From an uncultured Eubacterium sp. (GTDB lineage: Bacteria; Bacillota; Clostridia; Peptostreptococcales; Anaerovoracaceae), in assembly GCA_946614405.1 (NCBI GenBank), contig CAMOGZ010000066.1:1-7557 (forward strand): a stretch of 7,557 bases of DNA, in the 5' to 3' direction. The notes beneath the pieces are model-generated. The model saw only the letters and a program-made list of their open reading frames with translations. It ran no database searches and was not told the DNA's origin. The position numbers and the translations under genes were made by a program. Positions within the stretch are counted from its first letter, which is position 1. The number at the start of each line of letters is the position of its first letter. Positions 1 through 6,184 of the stretch are shown piece by piece.

Positions 1-1
1 C

Positions 2-1507
2 GTACACGTGGAGAAGATCGAGCACGCCACCGATGGGATCAAGGACATGTTCAGTGTCATCTTCTTCCTTTCTGTAGGAATGCTGGTGGACCCGCAGGTG
101 GTGGCGGAGCGCTGGACCACCATCGTACCCATTGCGATCCTGGCAGTGGCAGCCAAGCTGGTCTTTGCAACACTGGGAATGATCCTGTCCGGACAGACCT
201 TCGGAACGGCCATCCGGAGCGGATTCTCCCTGGCGCCCATCGGAGAATTCTCCTTCATCATCGCATCCCTTGGTATTTCCATCGGCGTGATGGAGTCCTA
301 CCTGTATCCGGTGATCGTATCCGCCTCAGTACTGACGATCCTGGTGACGCCCACGCTGATCCGAAACTCCGGCAGCATCATCGATTTTCTGGGAGACCAT
401 CTCCCGGTTTCCTGGATCGAAAAGATGCGTCAGTATTCCTCAGAGCAGGATACCCAGGATGAGGAGGAAGCCAGAGACTGGGCCATCTATCTGAAAGAAT
501 ATATCTCCAACATCCTGATCTATGGCGTGATCATGCTTGTGGCCGCGATCATCGGCGTACGACTTCTGGCGCCGGCACTGGATGGGATCATGGCACCGCT
601 CTATGCGAAGATCGCCACCTCAGTGGTGATCCTCCTGGTGCTGGCCATCTTCCTGAGGCCGCTTCTGAATCTGCATAATACGACGTTCACCCATCTTTGG
701 CTGGACCGCCGGGCAAACCGGCCGCCTCTGGTGGTATTCACCCTGAGCAAGGTCATCCTGGTTGGGCTGATCATATTCTATGTATTCCACAGGCTCTTCG
801 ACGCCCACGAGTTCATCCTGCTGTTCTTTGCCATCGTCAGCATCTATGTGGTGGGCAGGACGGATATCGTTTCCACGTCCTATCTGCAGCTGGAGACCCA
901 GTTCCTGCGCAACCTGAACGAGCGCACCATCGCCAGAGAATCGAAGGACGGCGCCGTGAAGGAATGGCTGGATGAGGACATCAACATCATCTCCTTCTTT
1001 GCAGAAGAAGGGGCGAACTATCTGGATAAGCAGCTGATGGAGCTGAACTGGGGTAAGAACTATGATATCTACGTGGTGAAGCTGAGAAGAGGGGAGAAGT
1101 CGATCCTGCTCCCATCGGGCACAGAATCCCTCCATGCCGGAGACAAAATCTACGTGGTGGGCGAACTGGCCGCCATCCGGAACTTCTTCCGGATCATCGA
1201 CATCGAGCCATATAAGAAGATCCGGACCCTCCGGGAGTTCATGGAGACGGGGTATCCGGACACAGAGAACGCCTTGTCCTGTCTGGCTGTGAAAGTGCAG
1301 GGGCAGGAACCCTATTCCGGAAAGCCTATCAAGGAATCCCGGTTCCTGGAACGGGGCAGATGTATGATCCTGGGACTGCAGAGAGAAGGATATTCTATCA
1401 TGATGCCGGATGCCAATATGCTGATCCAAAAGGGCGACATCATCTGGATCATGGGATCCAACAATACCGTTGGACGAGTAGCCGCACTGAGTACGGCAGG
1501 ACAGTAA
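2..1507 (+). CDS. Cation:proton antiporter (CPA2/Kef-type), C-terminal part, with two RCK_C (TrkA-C) domains; 5' end outside window
   Basis: Membrane exchanger, probably Na+/H+ or K+/H+, with regulatory RCK_C domains on the cytoplasmic side. The frame is open to the left edge (Val-His precede the GTG at 8), and the protein enters inside the exchanger domain, so GTG 8 is not a true start. Numbering from GTG 8, the segment IEHATDGIKDMFSVIFFLSVGM (split: IEHATDG, then FFLSVGM) resembles the late Na+/H+ exchanger domain of KefB/KefC-like proteins. Hydrophobic helices lie near 14-28, 38-60, 70-95 and 98-118. A charged linker (140-160) follows, then a second membrane block of about four helices near 167-190, 203-220, 241-262 and 266-283. 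Two soluble beta-rich domains, about 325-397 and 422-492, each carry the RCK_C pattern ending in GD-I-(Y/W)-(V/I)-(V/M)-G. No Rossmann RCK_N domain is visible. The gene stops with TAA 12 bases before a hairpin. The family is clear; the ion is inferred. Confidence 0.88.
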   Translation, partial: VHVEKIEHATDGIKDMFSVIFFLSVGMLVDPQVVAERWTTIVPIAILAVAAKLVFATLGMILSGQTFGTAIRSGFSLAPIGEFSFIIASLGISIGVMESYLYPVIVSASVLTILVTPTLIRNSGSIIDFLGDHLPVSWIEKMRQYSSEQDTQDEEEARDWAIYLKEYISNILIYGVIMLVAAIIGVRLLAPALDGIMAPLYAKIATSVVILLVLAIFLRPLLNLHNTTFTHLWLDRRANRPPLVVFTLSKVILVGLIIFYVFHRLFDAHEFILLFFAIVSIYVVGRTDIVSTSYLQLETQFLRNLNERTIARESKDGAVKEWLDEDINIISFFAEEGANYLDKQLMELNWGKNYDIYVVKLRRGEKSILLPSGTESLHAGDKIYVVGELAAIRNFFRIIDIEPYKKIRTLREFMETGYPDTENALSCLAVKVQGQEPYSGKPIKESRFLERGRCMILGLQREGYSIMMPDANMLIQKGDIIWIMGSNNTVGRVAALSTAGQ

Positions 1508-1519
1508 GAAAAGCAAAAG

Positions 1520-1547
1520 AAAACGGGCTGCGCGGGCAGCCCGTTTT
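1520..1547. terminator. Bidirectional intrinsic terminator between antiporter gene and uraA
   Basis: A perfect 12-bp stem (AAAACGGGCTGC at 1520-1531 paired with GCAGCCCGTTTT at 1536-1547) encloses a 4-base GCGG loop. It lies 12 bases after the antiporter stop and 10 bases after the uraA stop on the other strand. Reading rightwards it ends in TTTT-AAT. Reading leftwards the tail is longer and U-rich (TTTTCTTTTGCTTTT), so termination is probably stronger for uraA. The stem and tails are seen directly; function is inferred from form and convergent context. Confidence 0.9.
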
Positions 1548-1557
1548 AATATGGTGA

Positions 1558-2838
1558 CTATTTCTCTTCGTAATCGTTGGTGAGTTTGGCTTTGTCCAGG
1601 ATGTAGAAGACCAGGCCCATAGCCATTCCCACGATGGTAGCGAGGCACATTCCCTTCAGCTGAACGTTACCGATCTGGATGAAGGCTCCTGACAGACCTG
1701 TGATGAAGACCACGGAGGTCATAGCCAGGTTACGGGGCTTGGCATAATCGACCTGTTCGTCTACCATCAGACGGATACCGGATGCTGCGATCATACCATA
1801 GAGCAGGAAGCTGACGCCGCCCATGACCGGAGCCGGGATGGTCTGGATCAGACCGGATGCCTTGCCGATGAAGGACAGGCAGATGGAGAAGACAGCTGCA
1901 CCGCCGATGACCCATACACTGTATACCTTGGTGATGGCCATGACGCCGATGTTCTCACCATAAGTGGTTGTTGGAACGGATCCGCACAGACCGGACAGGG
2001 TGGTGGAGATACCGTCGGAGATCAGGGAACGATGGAGTCCGGGATCCTTCAGCAGGTCTCTGCCTACGATCTCGGAGGTCACGACCTGATGTCCGATGTG
2101 CTCGGAGATGACTACCAGAGATGCCGGAATGATGATCAGGATGGCATCCAGGCTGAACTTCGGGAAGAGGAAGTTCGGCAGAGCGAAGACGGATGCGCTG
2201 GTCACGGCAGTGAAGTCTACGATGCCCATGATCAGTGCTACTACATATCCTACGATGATAGAGATCAGGATCGCAATGGCTGCTGCGAAACCTCTCAGAA
2301 GCACCTGGCCAAATACAGCGCACAGCAGTGTGACGATGAATACGATGGCCAGCTTCGGGTCGATCTGGGTGTAGGTGTCGGTGAGGATGATCCCGCCGTT
2401 GGAAGCGGCACTTCCGGCAAGCTCCAGTCCGATGAGGGCAACTACCGGGCCCATGGCGGCAGGTGGAAGGACGATATCGATCCAGCTGACGCCTACGAAC
2501 TTGATGATGATGGAAACGACGATGAAGATCAGTCCTGTGATGACGAAACCGCCCAGGGCGTATTCATAACCCAGCTGTGGGTTGTTGATGACCAGCAGGG
2601 CCGGTGAGATGAAGGCAAAACTGGAACCCAGGTAGGCCGGTGATTTTCCCTTCGTGACAAAAATAAAGATAAGTGTGCCAATGCCGTTCATCAGAAGAGC
2701 AATAGCAGGACTTATCCCAAGTAAATACGGTACCAATACGGAAGCACTGAACATTGCAAATGTGTGCTGAATACTAAGTGGGATCCCCATCCCAAGAGGT
2801 ACTTTCTCTTCGACTTGAATGATTCTCTGTTGACTCAT
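1558..2838 (-). CDS. uraA: Uracil permease, NCS2 (nucleobase:cation symporter-2) family
   Basis: Inner-membrane H+-coupled uracil importer feeding pyrimidine salvage. The 426 aa match the usual family length of about 430. The protein closely follows E. coli UraA as I remember it: the N-terminal PLGMGIPLSIQHTFAMF region, YLGSSFAFISP at 69-79, LPPAAMGPVVALIGLELAG (124-142), SEHIGH at 245-250, TTYGENIGVMAITKVYS (291-307) and the GGVSFLLYGMIAASGIR region (340-356). E246 and E295 align with the uracil-binding glutamates E241 and E290 of E. coli UraA, and H250 with H245, so transport should be intact. The whole protein is hydrophobic, consistent with 14 membrane spans. The ATG at 2838 follows a strong GGGAGGAA ribosome site 2-4 bases upstream, and the N-terminus aligns with UraA. 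The gene stands alone with its own promoter and terminator, without other pyr genes here. Specificity could extend to other pyrimidines. Confidence 0.96.
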   Translation of the reverse strand: MSQQRIIQVEEKVPLGMGIPLSIQHTFAMFSASVLVPYLLGISPAIALLMNGIGTLIFIFVTKGKSPAYLGSSFAFISPALLVINNPQLGYEYALGGFVITGLIFIVVSIIIKFVGVSWIDIVLPPAAMGPVVALIGLELAGSAASNGGIILTDTYTQIDPKLAIVFIVTLLCAVFGQVLLRGFAAAIAILISIIVGYVVALIMGIVDFTAVTSASVFALPNFLFPKFSLDAILIIIPASLVVISEHIGHQVVTSEIVGRDLLKDPGLHRSLISDGISTTLSGLCGSVPTTTYGENIGVMAITKVYSVWVIGGAAVFSICLSFIGKASGLIQTIPAPVMGGVSFLLYGMIAASGIRLMVDEQVDYAKPRNLAMTSVVFITGLSGAFIQIGNVQLKGMCLATIVGMAMGLVFYILDKAKLTNDYEEK

Positions 2839-2880
2839 AATTCCTCCCTCGATCTTGATTGATGTTATACATTGCTAAAT

Positions 2881-2909
2881 ATTATACCCATGTGCCTGAT
2901 GATTTTCAA
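2881..2909 (-). promoter_or_regulatory. Sigma-A promoter of uraA
   Basis: Read on the minus strand, TTGAAA (2909-2904) and TATAAT (2886-2881) are separated by exactly 17 bases. The start of transcription is expected near 2874, giving a leader of about 36 bases before the uraA ATG. That is too short for a PyrR-type attenuator or a riboswitch. An A/T tract upstream (2910-2930) could act as an UP element. Confidence 0.8.
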
Positions 2910-2930
2910 CAAAAAATGAAAAAAACTCTT

Positions 2931-2957
2931 TTGGTTTACAATAAAATGTGTTATGAT
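2931..2957 (+). promoter_or_regulatory. Extended -10 promoter of the amidase gene
   Basis: TGT-TATGAT at 2949-2957 is an extended -10 element. The best -35 is TTGGTT at 2931-2936 with a short 15-base spacer; TTTACA at 2935-2940 would be too close. Transcription should start near 2964. The ribosome site AAAGGAGA (2978-2985) sits 6 bases before the ATG. The promoter is divergent from that of uraA, with the two -35 elements about 21 bases apart across an A-rich tract. Confidence 0.55.
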
Positions 2958-2991
2958 TATTCATGTACAATGAAGTTAAAAGGAGAGTACA

Positions 2992-3933
2992 ATGGATAAG
3001 AGAAAACTATTGATCTGCGTATTGATCCTTTGTATCAGCATCGTAATGGTTCCATGCACTGCAAATGCGGCAACCACCAAGACTGCGGCAACCACCAAGA
3101 CTTCCACCACCAAGGCCAAGAAGTTCGTGGACCTGGTTCCGAAGGTCAGTGTCAGCGTGGTGGATGACGCCAATGTGGTCACATGGAAAGCGGTGAAAGG
3201 GGCAGTTGGCTACCGTGTTTACCGCAAGGAATCCAAGGATGCCAAGTACAAGAGGATCAAGACAATTAAGAAAGCAACGACGTTAAAGTATAAGGATGTG
3301 AAAGCTCCCTCCGGAGCCAAGTGTTATTATAAGGTCAGAGCCTATCAGGGCCTGATCTTCAAGACACTGAGCAAGCCCTCCAAGACGAAGATCGTCAAGG
3401 CGCCTCTGCGCGTCTATGTAGCCTGCGGACATGGAACAGACAGTCTGGGTCACTGGGATACCGGAACCACATATAAGGGTATGACAGAGGCCGGACTGAT
3501 GCTGCCTATCACAAAGGCTGCAGTGAAGTACCTTCGGGATGCGGGGATCTGGGTCTACACCGATGCGGATACCGGAAATGACATGAACATGCTTGCCTGT
3601 GTGGCCTTTGCCAACAAGAAGGATATCAGCTGTTATGTCAGTGTCCACTGTGACTGGTACAAGGCCGTCAGCGGGACCTATCCGCTCTATGTTTCCGGAG
3701 AAGGGCAGAAGCTTGCCCAGGCCATGAACGACCGGGTACTTTCTTCTTTGAAGATGCCCACCCGTGGTCTGAAGAAACGGTATGATCTCTTCGAGCTGAA
3801 TATGACTGATGCGCCGGCCTGCATTTTCGAGACCGGAAGCATCCGGTACGATAATAAGATCTTCCGTAACAAGTATAATAAATACGGATATGCTCTGGCT
3901 CAGGGGATCAAGGATTACCTCGGCGTGGAGTAA
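2992..3933 (+). CDS. Secreted zinc N-acetylmuramoyl-L-alanine amidase (Amidase_3) with an FN3-like domain
   Basis: Cell-wall hydrolase that cleaves the amide bond between N-acetylmuramic acid and L-alanine of peptidoglycan. Residues 1-26 form a signal peptide: a DKRK start, hydrophobic core 6-20, and ANA before the predicted cleavage site. A Thr/Lys/Ala linker (27-44) contains a duplicated hexapeptide. Residues about 45-137 form an FN3-like, lysine-rich beta domain (VTWKAVKGAVGYRVYR motif and CYYKVRAY), which may hold the enzyme at the wall. The catalytic domain spans about 139-313. H147 (ACGHG), E166 (MTEAGL) and H219 (SVHCD) fit the three zinc ligands, and E280 (IFETGS) the catalytic glutamate. 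D156 and G158 fit the family D-x-G after GHG. All key residues are present, so activity is expected. The start has a good ribosome site and is required for the signal peptide. A possible role is wall turnover or daughter-cell separation, but the exact role is not evident from the neighbours. Confidence 0.9.
   Translation: MDKRKLLICVLILCISIVMVPCTANAATTKTAATTKTSTTKAKKFVDLVPKVSVSVVDDANVVTWKAVKGAVGYRVYRKESKDAKYKRIKTIKKATTLKYKDVKAPSGAKCYYKVRAYQGLIFKTLSKPSKTKIVKAPLRVYVACGHGTDSLGHWDTGTTYKGMTEAGLMLPITKAAVKYLRDAGIWVYTDADTGNDMNMLACVAFANKKDISCYVSVHCDWYKAVSGTYPLYVSGEGQKLAQAMNDRVLSSLKMPTRGLKKRYDLFELNMTDAPACIFETGSIRYDNKIFRNKYNKYGYALAQGIKDYLGVE
3067..3102 (+). repeat. Two exact tandem copies of an 18-base unit within the amidase linker
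   Basis: GCGGCAACCACCAAGACT occurs at 3067-3084 and again without change at 3085-3102, followed by a partial third copy (TCCACCACCAAG, 3103-3114). It encodes AATTKT-AATTKT-STTK just after the signal peptidase site. The perfect nucleotide identity points to a recent in-frame duplication, probably by slippage. Confidence 0.95.
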
Positions 3934-3955
3934 CGGATCGAAGCGTTGAAAGTTA

Positions 3956-4002
3956 AAGAAAGAAGGACCTGATGTCCAGGAGGCATCGGGTCCTTCTTTC
4001 TT
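3956..4002. terminator. Bidirectional intrinsic terminator between amidase gene and cysK
   Basis: A 19-bp stem pairs 3956-3974 (AAGAAAGAAGGACCTGATG) with 3984-4002 (CATCGGGTCCTTCTTTCTT), with one T-G wobble and a 9-base loop (TCCAGGAGG). It lies 22 bases after the amidase stop and 17 bases after the cysK stop on the other strand. The lower stem is purine on one arm and pyrimidine on the other, so each direction ends in a U-rich run broken by C rather than a pure U tract. Confidence 0.85.
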
Positions 4003-4019
4003 ATTGTTCAATCATTTCC

Positions 4020-4952
4020 TTATTCTGAAAACAGCGGGGTGGAGAGGTACCGGTCTCCGGTGTCCGGAAGGAGAACAACGATGTTCTTTCCTTCTGCCTC
4101 AGGCCGTTTCGCTACTTCCAGTGCTGCCCATGCAGCGGCGCCGGCGGAGATGCCCACCAGAACTCCTTCTGAACGGCCGATGAGCTTGCCTGTAGCAAAG
4201 GCGTCATCTGCTTCCACTGCAATGACCTCATCATATACATCGGTATCCAGTGTGTCCGGAACGAATCCGGCGCCGATCCCCTGGATCTTATGGCTTCCGG
4301 CACGATTCTGGGACAGCACCGGAGAGTCCGACGGTTCCACAGCGATGATCTTCGCATCCGGATTATTCTCTTTCAGATATTTGCCCACGCCGGTCAGGGT
4401 ACCGCCGGTGCCGACACCAGCGATGAAATAGTCCACCTTGCCATCGGTATCCTCCCAGATCTCAGGACCGGTGGTCTCGTAGTGAGCCTTGGGGTTGGCC
4501 GGATTGACGAACTGTCCGGGGATGAAACTTCCCGGCGTCTCTGCAGCCAGCTCCTCTGCCTTGGCGATGGCGCCTTTCATTCCCTTCGAACCTTCTGTGA
4601 GGACCAGTTCCGCACCGTAGGCCTTCATCAGCTGACGGCGTTCGATGGACATGGTCTCCGGCATCACGATGATGATCCGGTATCCTCTGGCGCTGGCCAC
4701 GGAAGCAAGACCGATCCCGGTGTTTCCGGATGTGGGCTCGATGATGACCGAGTCCGGGGTGAGGGCGCCGGAGGCTTCTGCATCGTCGATCATCGCTTTG
4801 GCGATACGATCCTTTACTGAGCCTGCGGGATTAAAATACTCCAGCTTTGCCAGGACTTTCGCATTGAGTCCCTGTTCCTTTTCAATATTGGTGAGCTCCA
4901 GAAGAGGAGTGCGTCCGATCAATTGATCTGCGGATGTATAAATGTTTGCCAT
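4020..4952 (-). CDS. cysK: Cysteine synthase A (O-acetylserine sulfhydrylase), PLP-dependent
   Basis: Makes L-cysteine from O-acetyl-L-serine and sulfide in the cytoplasm. The 310 aa are typical for CysK. It shows [10 protein letters not shown] at 11-20, the PLP lysine K47 in NPAGSVKDR, the substrate-binding loop PTSGNTG (73-79), the PLP-phosphate loop GTGGT (181-185), [12 protein letters not shown] (225-236), and GISAGA (267-272), where S269 should contact the pyridine nitrogen. The C-terminus YLSTPLF is also the standard one. Nothing needed for activity is missing. The ATG at 4952 has AGGA 8 bases upstream and a near-perfect promoter. The gene is monocistronic, ending at the hairpin shared with the amidase gene. 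It is divergent from the sulfur-using mnmA. A related PLP enzyme such as O-phosphoserine sulfhydrylase or CysM is less likely given length and motifs. Confidence 0.96.
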   Translation of the reverse strand: MANIYTSADQLIGRTPLLELTNIEKEQGLNAKVLAKLEYFNPAGSVKDRIAKAMIDDAEASGALTPDSVIIEPTSGNTGIGLASVASARGYRIIIVMPETMSIERRQLMKAYGAELVLTEGSKGMKGAIAKAEELAAETPGSFIPGQFVNPANPKAHYETTGPEIWEDTDGKVDYFIAGVGTGGTLTGVGKYLKENNPDAKIIAVEPSDSPVLSQNRAGSHKIQGIGAGFVPDTLDTDVYDEVIAVEADDAFATGKLIGRSEGVLVGISAGAAAWAALEVAKRPEAEGKNIVVLLPDTGDRYLSTPLFSE

Positions 4953-4985
4953 TATTATTTCCTACCTTTCCTGTATGTTAATTAG

Positions 4986-5014
4986 GTTATACCATATCGA
5001 CGCATCGCTGTCAA
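4986..5014 (-). promoter_or_regulatory. Sigma-A promoter of cysK
   Basis: On the minus strand a perfect TTGACA (5014-5009) is followed after exactly 17 bases by TATAAC (4991-4986), one base from consensus. Transcription should start near 4979, leaving a leader of about 26 bases. This leaves no room for a T-box or S-box riboswitch, so any control by sulfur would have to come from a protein acting at the promoter. Confidence 0.85.
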
Positions 5015-5041
5015 CTGTTTTTTACGATTCGATCAGAAATA

Positions 5042-5055
5042 TCCGGCAGTCCGGA
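5042..5055. promoter_or_regulatory. Small dyad between the cysK and mnmA promoters, possible operator
   Basis: TCCGG (5042-5046) and CCGGA (5051-5055) form a 5-bp inverted repeat around CAGT. After three mismatched positions the symmetry resumes with GAA (5036-5038) and TTC (5059-5061), giving an imperfect 26-base dyad. It lies between the cysK -35 (5009-5014) and the mnmA -35 (5063-5068), where a regulator could touch both promoters. It does not match any operator I know, and such a short dyad may arise by chance. Confidence 0.3.
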
Positions 5056-5062
5056 ATCTTCC

Positions 5063-5091
5063 TTTTCAATCAGCCCTGTTTGTGGTATGGT
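5063..5091 (+). promoter_or_regulatory. Extended -10 promoter of mnmA and the downstream GTPase gene
   Basis: TTTTCA (5063-5068, four of six matches to TTGACA) and TATGGT (5086-5091) are 17 bases apart. TGG directly before TATGGT makes an extended -10. An overlapping alternative is TGG-TAAAGT (5088-5096), without a good -35. The start is expected near 5098, so the leader is short (about 25 bases) and contains the ribosome site AAAGGAAA (5109-5116). Confidence 0.55.
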
Positions 5092-5122
5092 AAAGTAGTA
5101 TCAGTGTGAAAGGAAATCGATT

Positions 5123-6184
5123 ATGAAAGCGTTGATCGCCATGAGCGGCGGAGTGGATTCCAGTGTCGCCGCATTTATAATGAAAGAACGGGGATATGAG
5201 TGCATCGGGGCCACCATGCGGCTCTTCGACAATGAAGCCTGCGGCATGGAAGAGGAGAGCACCTGCTGCTCTCTGGATGATGTGGATGACGCCAGATACG
5301 TCTGCAACCGCATCGGGATCCGGCACTATACCTTCAACTATCAGGAGGACTTCCGTAAATATGTCATCGACCGGTTCATCCATTCTTATGAGACCGGGGG
5401 GACACCCAATCCCTGCATCGACTGTAACCGGTACCTGAAATTCAGGGCTTTGTACCATCGTGCAAAGATCCTGGACTGTGACTGCATCGTGACGGGGCAT
5501 TATGCCCGGATCGAGAAGGCGGGAGACCGGTGGCTTCTGAGAAAGTCCGTGGACGAGAGAAAGGACCAGAGCTACGTCCTGTATTCCCTGGATCAGGATC
5601 AGCTGGCTCACACCGTCTTCCCTCTGGGAGAGCTGGATAAGAGCAAGACCCGGGAGATCGCGGAGGAGCATCAGTTCATCAATGCCAGGAAGAAAGACAG
5701 CCAGGATATCTGCTTCGTGCCGGACGGAGACTATGCCGCCGCCATCCGCCGCTTCACCGGGAAAGACTACCCCTGCGGGGACTTCGTGGATGCGGAGGGG
5801 AACGTGCTGGGCCAGCACAAAGGCATCATCCGTTACACCATCGGACAGCGGAAGGGCCTGGGGCTGGCGCTGCCTGCGCCCATGTACGTTATGGAAAAGG
5901 ACGTGGAAGCAAACCGGGTGATCCTGGGCAGCAATGAAGACCTCTTCTCACGGGAGCTGGATGCAGAAGATGTGAACTGGATCGCTTATGAGACCCCGCC
6001 TGCCGAGCTTCGGGTCAAGGCCCGCATCCGGTACAATTCGAAGGAGCAGTGGGCTACGGTCACCCCCACCGGAGAGGGGCGGATCCACGTCACCTTCGAT
6101 GAGCCCCAGCGTGCCATCACGCCGGGCCAGGCCGTGGTCCTCTACGATGGCGACATCGTTGTGGGAGGCGGAACGATATTATGA
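5123..6184 (+). CDS. mnmA: tRNA-specific 2-thiouridylase MnmA (TrmU)
   Basis: Activates U34 of tRNA-Lys, -Glu and -Gln with ATP and inserts sulfur to give 2-thiouridine. The 353 aa are close to the usual 360-370. The N-terminal PP-loop SGGVDSS (8-14) binds ATP. CCSLDDVDDAR at 48-58 and TPNPCIDCN at 94-102 are family motifs. C101 aligns with catalytic C102 of E. coli, and C197 in SQDICF with the persulfide C199. IRYTIGQRKGLG (236-247) belongs to the central domain. A C-terminal beta barrel (about 285-353) ends with QRAITPGQAVVLYDGD. C98 stands where E. coli has Asp, making a CxxC with C101. The ATG at 5123 has AAAGGAAA about 7 bases upstream. The stop TGA overlaps the ATG of the next gene (ATGA at 6181-6184), so the two are one operon. 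No cysteine desulfurase gene is next to it. Confidence 0.96.
   Translation: MKALIAMSGGVDSSVAAFIMKERGYECIGATMRLFDNEACGMEEESTCCSLDDVDDARYVCNRIGIRHYTFNYQEDFRKYVIDRFIHSYETGGTPNPCIDCNRYLKFRALYHRAKILDCDCIVTGHYARIEKAGDRWLLRKSVDERKDQSYVLYSLDQDQLAHTVFPLGELDKSKTREIAEEHQFINARKKDSQDICFVPDGDYAAAIRRFTGKDYPCGDFVDAEGNVLGQHKGIIRYTIGQRKGLGLALPAPMYVMEKDVEANRVILGSNEDLFSRELDAEDVNWIAYETPPAELRVKARIRYNSKEQWATVTPTGEGRIHVTFDEPQRAITPGQAVVLYDGDIVVGGGTIL
6163..6172 (+). promoter_or_regulatory. Ribosome binding site of the GTPase gene, inside the end of mnmA
   Basis: GGGAGGCGGA lies within the last mnmA codons (Val-Gly-Gly-Gly). GGGAGG ends 12 bases before ATG 6181, rather far, while the following GCGGA is about 8 bases away. 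Together with the ATGA overlap this supports coupled translation at 6181, and it settles the start, since the GTPase P-loop begins only ten residues later. Confidence 0.55.

Noticed and set aside
620..1648. 342-codon minus-strand open frame opposite the antiporter gene and the end of uraA
   Set aside because: It crosses the shared terminator and overlaps two well-supported genes. Its protein has low-complexity His/Gln/Asp composition and no recognisable fold.
2032..2607. 191-codon plus-strand open frame inside uraA
   Set aside because: It is extremely acidic, with no plausible ribosome site, and is antisense to uraA, whose protein matches its family over its full length.
2992..3069. Amidase as a lipoprotein
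   Set aside because: The cysteines in the signal region (C9, C14, C22) lack a lipobox; C22 follows Val-Pro. The ANA site at 24-26 fits ordinary signal peptidase I better.
3283..4011. 242-codon minus-strand open frame opposite the amidase gene
   Set aside because: It begins inside the terminator region and runs antisense to the catalytic domain. It is a shadow of the amidase reading frame.
4290..4820. 176-codon plus-strand open frame inside cysK
   Set aside because: It is antisense to cysK, which is intact with all PLP motifs. No separate promoter or ribosome site was seen.
4953..5122. T-box, SAM or other riboswitch before cysK or mnmA
   Set aside because: The promoters place both transcription starts about 25 bases from the start codons, which leaves no room for a riboswitch.
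5066..5818. 250-codon minus-strand open frame opposite mnmA
   Set aside because: It is antisense to a complete MnmA and extends into the mnmA promoter. No similarity is recognisable.
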